64,000 nucleotides of DNA, taken from contig NZ_AP025305.1 in NCBI RefSeq assembly GCF_036492635.1, positions 1,984,001-2,048,000 on the forward strand, read 5' to 3'. Position numbers and translations under genes: made by a program. The first letter of the stretch is position 1, and each line of letters starts with the position of its first letter. The notes under the pieces are model-generated. The model saw only the letters and a list, made by a program, of their open reading frames with translations. It was not told the origin of the DNA and did no database searches. Positions 60,423-64,000 of this stretch are shown here, piece by piece. The stretch is from Aureibacter tunicatorum (GTDB lineage: Bacteria > Bacteroidota > Bacteroidia > Cytophagales > Cyclobacteriaceae).

Positions 60423-63400
60423 ATGAAGAAATATTTTATATTAATAATCTCAATGATAGCATTGTGCAGTCAAGTTGTTGAGCAAGAATATACTCCTAAT
60501 GCTGTTAATGCTTTAAGCAAGCAGAAGCAGACTAGTAGCTATCAGTTCGTGTTCAATATTGGTTCTCCTTATTCTGCAATGGTGAATCAAAACCAAGGGC
60601 AAGGAAACAGGAATAATTTCAGGTTGGGTATGCCGCTTGATGTATTGTATATCAACTATACGTTTGATGTGAATTCGTTTTTTGTGTCTAAGGGATATTA
60701 TCCTGACAAAATTGTATTAAGATGGAGGCCAATCGCTAACAAAGATCTAATTACCGGTTATGAAATTTATCGGAAAGAATTAGGTTCGCAAGAAGATTCT
60801 GTATTAGTGAAAAGTTTGTCCAGTTCCGATTTGGATTGGGAGGATCAATACGCAAAAAGCGGTGTGTTGTATAAATATACGATTTTCGCTAATGGAGTAC
60901 ATAAATCACAATCTCAATTTCTAACCTATGACGAGGAGATTGGTTACAGAACCACTAGTGCTACAGTTACAGGACGCATCGCTTATGCTGGAGGGCAAGC
61001 GGTAAAAGGTGTTGCTGTGCTTGCAGAATCTGATGCCGATTTTTCGGGGACAAGTATTTTATCAGGCCAAAATGGCTATCTCTATAAGGATAGTTTGAAT
61101 CTGAAGAATAGCTCTTTGGATAAATTTACCTTTGAAGCTTGGGTTGACGTTAATAACTTGAGCCATGTGGGAAGTCTTCTTGAGTATGATGATCTTGAAA
61201 TTCTCTATGATGGCTCCAATCAACGTATAGATGTAAAGCAATCAGGTGTTTCTATTGGAGGGTTTGCATCGGTTAAGTGGGATACAATTTCATCGGTGAC
61301 AAACTATGCGCATTTGTCTTTGGTGTTTGATGGGGATTCGGTAACACATTATTTGCAAGGCGAGTATATTGAGAAAGTCAAATTGTCAAAACCTTTTTCT
61401 ATCGGTAACAAGAATGAATTGAAGATAGGAAAGTCATTTATTGGAAATCTTGATGAGGTCAGGCTTTGGAATGTAGCTTTGGATTCAACGACGATAGTGG
61501 AGGGTTATAACCGTTATGTGTCAGGAGGAGAAAAGGGGCTGATAGCATACTATCGCATGAATGAGGGCTTTGGAGAATTTGCGTATGATTTATCTCATAA
61601 AGGGATTGAGTATAATGAGAATCATTTGGTATTGGTAAATGTGAGTTGGGATGACAATATTCCTTCTCCGAAGAGTGAGTTGGGAATCAAGGGAATTACA
61701 GATAATAATGGAAATTATGTCATCTCAGGAATACCATACGAAGGGTCGGGGAGCACGTATACGATTACTCCGCTCTATAATCAGCATCAATTTGAGCCAA
61801 GCGAAAAGGTCTTGTTTTTGGGGACTACTGAGGCGATCATCAATAATGTTGACTTTAAAGATATATCATCATTTAAAGTTACGGGTACGGTCAAGTATAA
61901 GAATACCAGTTGCTATGCTGAAAATGTATTTGTGTTGGTGGATGGAGAGATTGTTACGAAGGATGGGCAACCTGTGATGACTGATGAGTCTGGCGCTTTT
62001 GAGTTGGATGTGCCTATTGGCTATCATTTTATAACTGTAGAGAAAAATGGACATGTGTTTAGCGCGGGTAGATTCCCTTCAAATGAAGATAAAAAATGGA
62101 ATTTTCAGGAGCCTGTGTCAGGAATAGAATTTATTGACAGCACTTTGATGAAAGTAGTTGGAAGAGTGGTAGGTGGCACAAGGGAAGGCGATAAAATTGC
62201 GAATCTTGGCAGATCTAAAAATAATATAGGTATTGCTCAGATTACATTTACATCTCAACAAGGAGGAGGTTGCAGTGAGAACTCTGTTTGGACTGATGCT
62301 CAAACAGGAGAGTATGAGATCTCATTGCCTCCGATGAATTATGTTGTTTCGAACTTTAGCGTTGAAAATGATCCTACGATGAAATTTGAAGATTTAGATT
62401 TGTTGGATTTGACCAGAATAGTTCCTGAAACCATTGTCATTGATACCGTTAAAAATGAAGAAACTGGAGCTGTGGTAAGTATTGACACCTCGATATATCA
62501 TGTGAGAAACGATTATATCTACCGAAATACTCCTATCATTACCGTTAAGAATTCGAATGGTAGCGAGTTTAAAGGGGAAAGCACTTTGACTTATAATCAG
62601 CAACGACCAGGGCAAGCTGATTTGACGCATACGATTGATTTATCGGATACTCCATTCTTGCACCCAGTATTTGTGTCTTCAAATTCATATACCGCTGATA
62701 TTCGAGTAATTGAAACCTATACTAATGCAGATAATCCAAGTTTGAAAGATAGCGTGCCGGTTACTGATGGCAAGGTGATCATTGCCAACAACTTGGCTGA
62801 GACCCAAAATATAGAAGCTGATTTGGATAATGGTTTGTATAGATATGTGTTTTCCGGAGGAGCACCTAACACTCTAACAAATGCTAATATTCCCGAAAAT
62901 AGCTATACCCAGACATTTGAAATTAATGTAGAAACTGCAAAAGAAGCGATCAGTTGGCAACCAAATGGCAAGATTTACAGAGGCTATGTATTTGGAGGAA
63001 AACCTACTGGAAATAATTTTGTGACGACAGGACCAGAACTTGTGGATATGGTCTTAAGAGATCCTCCGGGAAGTGGCAGTTATGCTTATATTGAAAAAGG
63101 GACAAGCGAGACAAGTTATGAAAGTTGGACATTTGAAGGTGGCTCGACTATTGATTTAGAGAAAAAAATCCGTTTAGGCACAACGATAACAGCAGGTATT
63201 GGAGTTGAAACAAAAACCTCTGTGATAAATGACCTAAAACTTGGCTTTGAAATGTCCTTAACTGGCGGTGGAGGCCATTCTTTGGAAACAACAATAACTT
63301 TTACTGATACTTATCAAACATCGGATGGCCCTGAACTTGTAGGGGAGGCAGGTGATTTATTTATAGGTAAATCCATGAATTATATTTATGGCACAACACT

Positions 63401-64000
63401 TAATTTGGACGTGCTTCCTGATTCTGTTTGCGCTAAGCCGGGTGTCGAATGTTATGGAGAGAGCGTTGATGGATTTAAAATTGGGAAAAAACTGGGAATG
63501 TTCTTAGTGCCAGAAGGCTTTAATACCACATTTGTATACTCCAAGGATCATATTGAGAATTATTTGATTCCGGATTTAACTGAGCTTAGAAATAATCTTT
63601 TTCATTCGGAAAATTACCAATTGGTCTTCACTGATCAAAATGATCCGAAATTTGGGACAAACAATGACGATCCAATTTGGGGTGTCAATGCTTCTTCTGA
63701 AAATTGGAGAGTTACTGATGCTTCAGATACATTGGGAGCAAGTTACATCTTTCGTTCTAGTCATTTGGAAAATAAATACGACTCTGTAAGGTGGTATAAC
63801 CAGCAGATTAGAATTTGGAAAGAGGCTCTAGGCGAGAATGATAGAGAAAAGTTCAATGCTGTAACCGATGGTTCTCCAGAAAAAAATATTTCTTTTAGTG
63901 CGGGGAACAATTATTCTTATACACATACTAATGACACAACGAATGATTATAGTAATGTGTTCGATATGGCAATAAATGAAGAGGTGGCATTAGAGATCGG
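60423..64000 (+). CDS. Giant surface protein with a LamG domain nested in a carboxypeptidase-regulatory-like domain (5' part, continues past the window)
   Basis: Open from ATG 60423 to the window edge without a stop: 1192 codons and 2 bases, 3' end not seen. Signal peptide MKKYFILIISMIALCSQ; an Fn3-like section (GYEIYRKELGSQED); then GRIAYAGGQAVKGVAVLAES, the start of a CarboxypepD_reg/Cna-B-like strand set, interrupted by a LamG jellyroll (DKFTFEAWVDVNNL to GLIAYYRMNEGFG) and resumed at GITDNNGNYVISGIP. A second such domain (VTGTVKYKNTSCYAENV) and Asp/Gly-rich beta segments follow. Likely exported through T9SS and surface-bound. Co-transcribed with the tail-collar gene. Confidence 0.85.
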   Translation, partial: MKKYFILIISMIALCSQVVEQEYTPNAVNALSKQKQTSSYQFVFNIGSPYSAMVNQNQGQGNRNNFRLGMPLDVLYINYTFDVNSFFVSKGYYPDKIVLRWRPIANKDLITGYEIYRKELGSQEDSVLVKSLSSSDLDWEDQYAKSGVLYKYTIFANGVHKSQSQFLTYDEEIGYRTTSATVTGRIAYAGGQAVKGVAVLAESDADFSGTSILSGQNGYLYKDSLNLKNSSLDKFTFEAWVDVNNLSHVGSLLEYDDLEILYDGSNQRIDVKQSGVSIGGFASVKWDTISSVTNYAHLSLVFDGDSVTHYLQGEYIEKVKLSKPFSIGNKNELKIGKSFIGNLDEVRLWNVALDSTTIVEGYNRYVSGGEKGLIAYYRMNEGFGEFAYDLSHKGIEYNENHLVLVNVSWDDNIPSPKSELGIKGITDNNGNYVISGIPYEGSGSTYTITPLYNQHQFEPSEKVLFLGTTEAIINNVDFKDISSFKVTGTVKYKNTSCYAENVFVLVDGEIVTKDGQPVMTDESGAFELDVPIGYHFITVEKNGHVFSAGRFPSNEDKKWNFQEPVSGIEFIDSTLMKVVGRVVGGTREGDKIANLGRSKNNIGIAQITFTSQQGGGCSENSVWTDAQTGEYEISLPPMNYVVSNFSVENDPTMKFEDLDLLDLTRIVPETIVIDTVKNEETGAVVSIDTSIYHVRNDYIYRNTPIITVKNSNGSEFKGESTLTYNQQRPGQADLTHTIDLSDTPFLHPVFVSSNSYTADIRVIETYTNADNPSLKDSVPVTDGKVIIANNLAETQNIEADLDNGLYRYVFSGGAPNTLTNANIPENSYTQTFEINVETAKEAISWQPNGKIYRGYVFGGKPTGNNFVTTGPELVDMVLRDPPGSGSYAYIEKGTSETSYESWTFEGGSTIDLEKKIRLGTTITAGIGVETKTSVINDLKLGFEMSLTGGGGHSLETTITFTDTYQTSDGPELVGEAGDLFIGKSMNYIYGTTLNLDVLPDSVCAKPGVECYGESVDGFKIGKKLGMFLVPEGFNTTFVYSKDHIENYLIPDLTELRNNLFHSENYQLVFTDQNDPKFGTNNDDPIWGVNASSENWRVTDASDTLGASYIFRSSHLENKYDSVRWYNQQIRIWKEALGENDREKFNAVTDGSPEKNISFSAGNNYSYTHTNDTTNDYSNVFDMAINEEVALEI

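Noticed and set aside
61651-61977. 108-codon plus-strand frame in another phase of the giant surface gene
   Set aside because: The main frame runs through it without a stop from 60423; this frame has no start context and a basic, random-looking product.
1-64000. CRISPR arrays, prophage, insertion sequences, tRNA or rRNA
   Set aside because: No repeat-spacer arrays, transposase or integrase reading frames, or cloverleaf-like gaps were noticed. The tail-collar gene is isolated and has a signal peptide, so it is not evidence of a prophage.

Overview
This 64 kb window is a chromosomal segment of a low-GC member of the Bacteroidota, most likely order Cytophagales (Flammeovirga/Persicobacter-like; genus not determinable from sequence alone). 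The evidence is a PorP/SprF protein beside a long surface protein with the type B C-terminal sorting domain of the type IX secretion system (T9SS), TamL and LolA-like envelope proteins, a carbamylase of the N-succinylornithine type, Bacteroidota-style arginine decarboxylase, TAnnTTTG promoter boxes, and little Shine-Dalgarno sequence before starts. There is no phage, insertion sequence, CRISPR array, rRNA or tRNA that I could find. Almost all of the window is core metabolism and envelope biogenesis.

Layout. 0-6 kb: bioB, a coiled-coil lipoprotein, a fused phosphoserine phosphatase/phosphoglycerate dehydrogenase (serine synthesis), then gmd-fcl (GDP-L-fucose synthesis). 6-12.4 kb: a MORN-repeat exported protein, PorP/SprF and its likely 1195-residue T9SS cargo. 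12.5-22 kb: purC, a STAS protein, RNase Z, a queuosine-precursor transporter, a SpoU methylase, then the tamL-hemF-PAP2-pcm run, an unannotated 51-residue ORF and a SixA-like phosphatase. 22-26.6 kb: small envelope and redox genes (LolA-like, thioredoxin plus partner), a TrpF-like pseudo-enzyme, a receiver domain lacking its phospho-acceptor, a MATE exporter. 26.8-30 kb: a tightly overlapping polyamine operon (arginine decarboxylase, agmatinase, deoxyhypusine-synthase-like enzyme). 30-35.6 kb: a minus-strand run of a membrane protein, GMC oxidoreductase, SDR and GH63-type glucosidase. 35.7-39.6 kb: GT39 and GT2 glycosyltransferases, a 45-residue membrane peptide and a CPA1-type antiporter. 39.7-43.2 kb: sdhCAB. 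43.6-49.1 kb: a second T9SS type B protein, fabD, gmhA, an NRDE protein and an ArsC-like protein.

49.2-57.3 kb is a complete-looking arginine operon on the minus strand, transcribed GNAT-argG-argC-argD-argF'-argB-argE-argH. It carries a transcarbamylase whose specificity residue predicts succinylated rather than acetylated intermediates. It is followed by a structured, gene-free divergent region, a BaiN/HI0933 flavoprotein and, from 59.5 kb to the right edge, an exported protein with a phage tail-collar domain. That gene is 12 bases upstream of a giant LamG-containing surface protein that runs off the window and has no stop codon here.

The most interesting unexplained signals are in non-coding DNA and small genes. 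They are: two TGACTCAA repeats one helical turn apart filling the sdh promoter spacer; an inverted-repeat leader before fabD; a candidate minus-strand small RNA after fcl; a structured region upstream of the arginine operon with mutually exclusive pairings; and two genes whose start codons sit directly against intrinsic-terminator hairpins.
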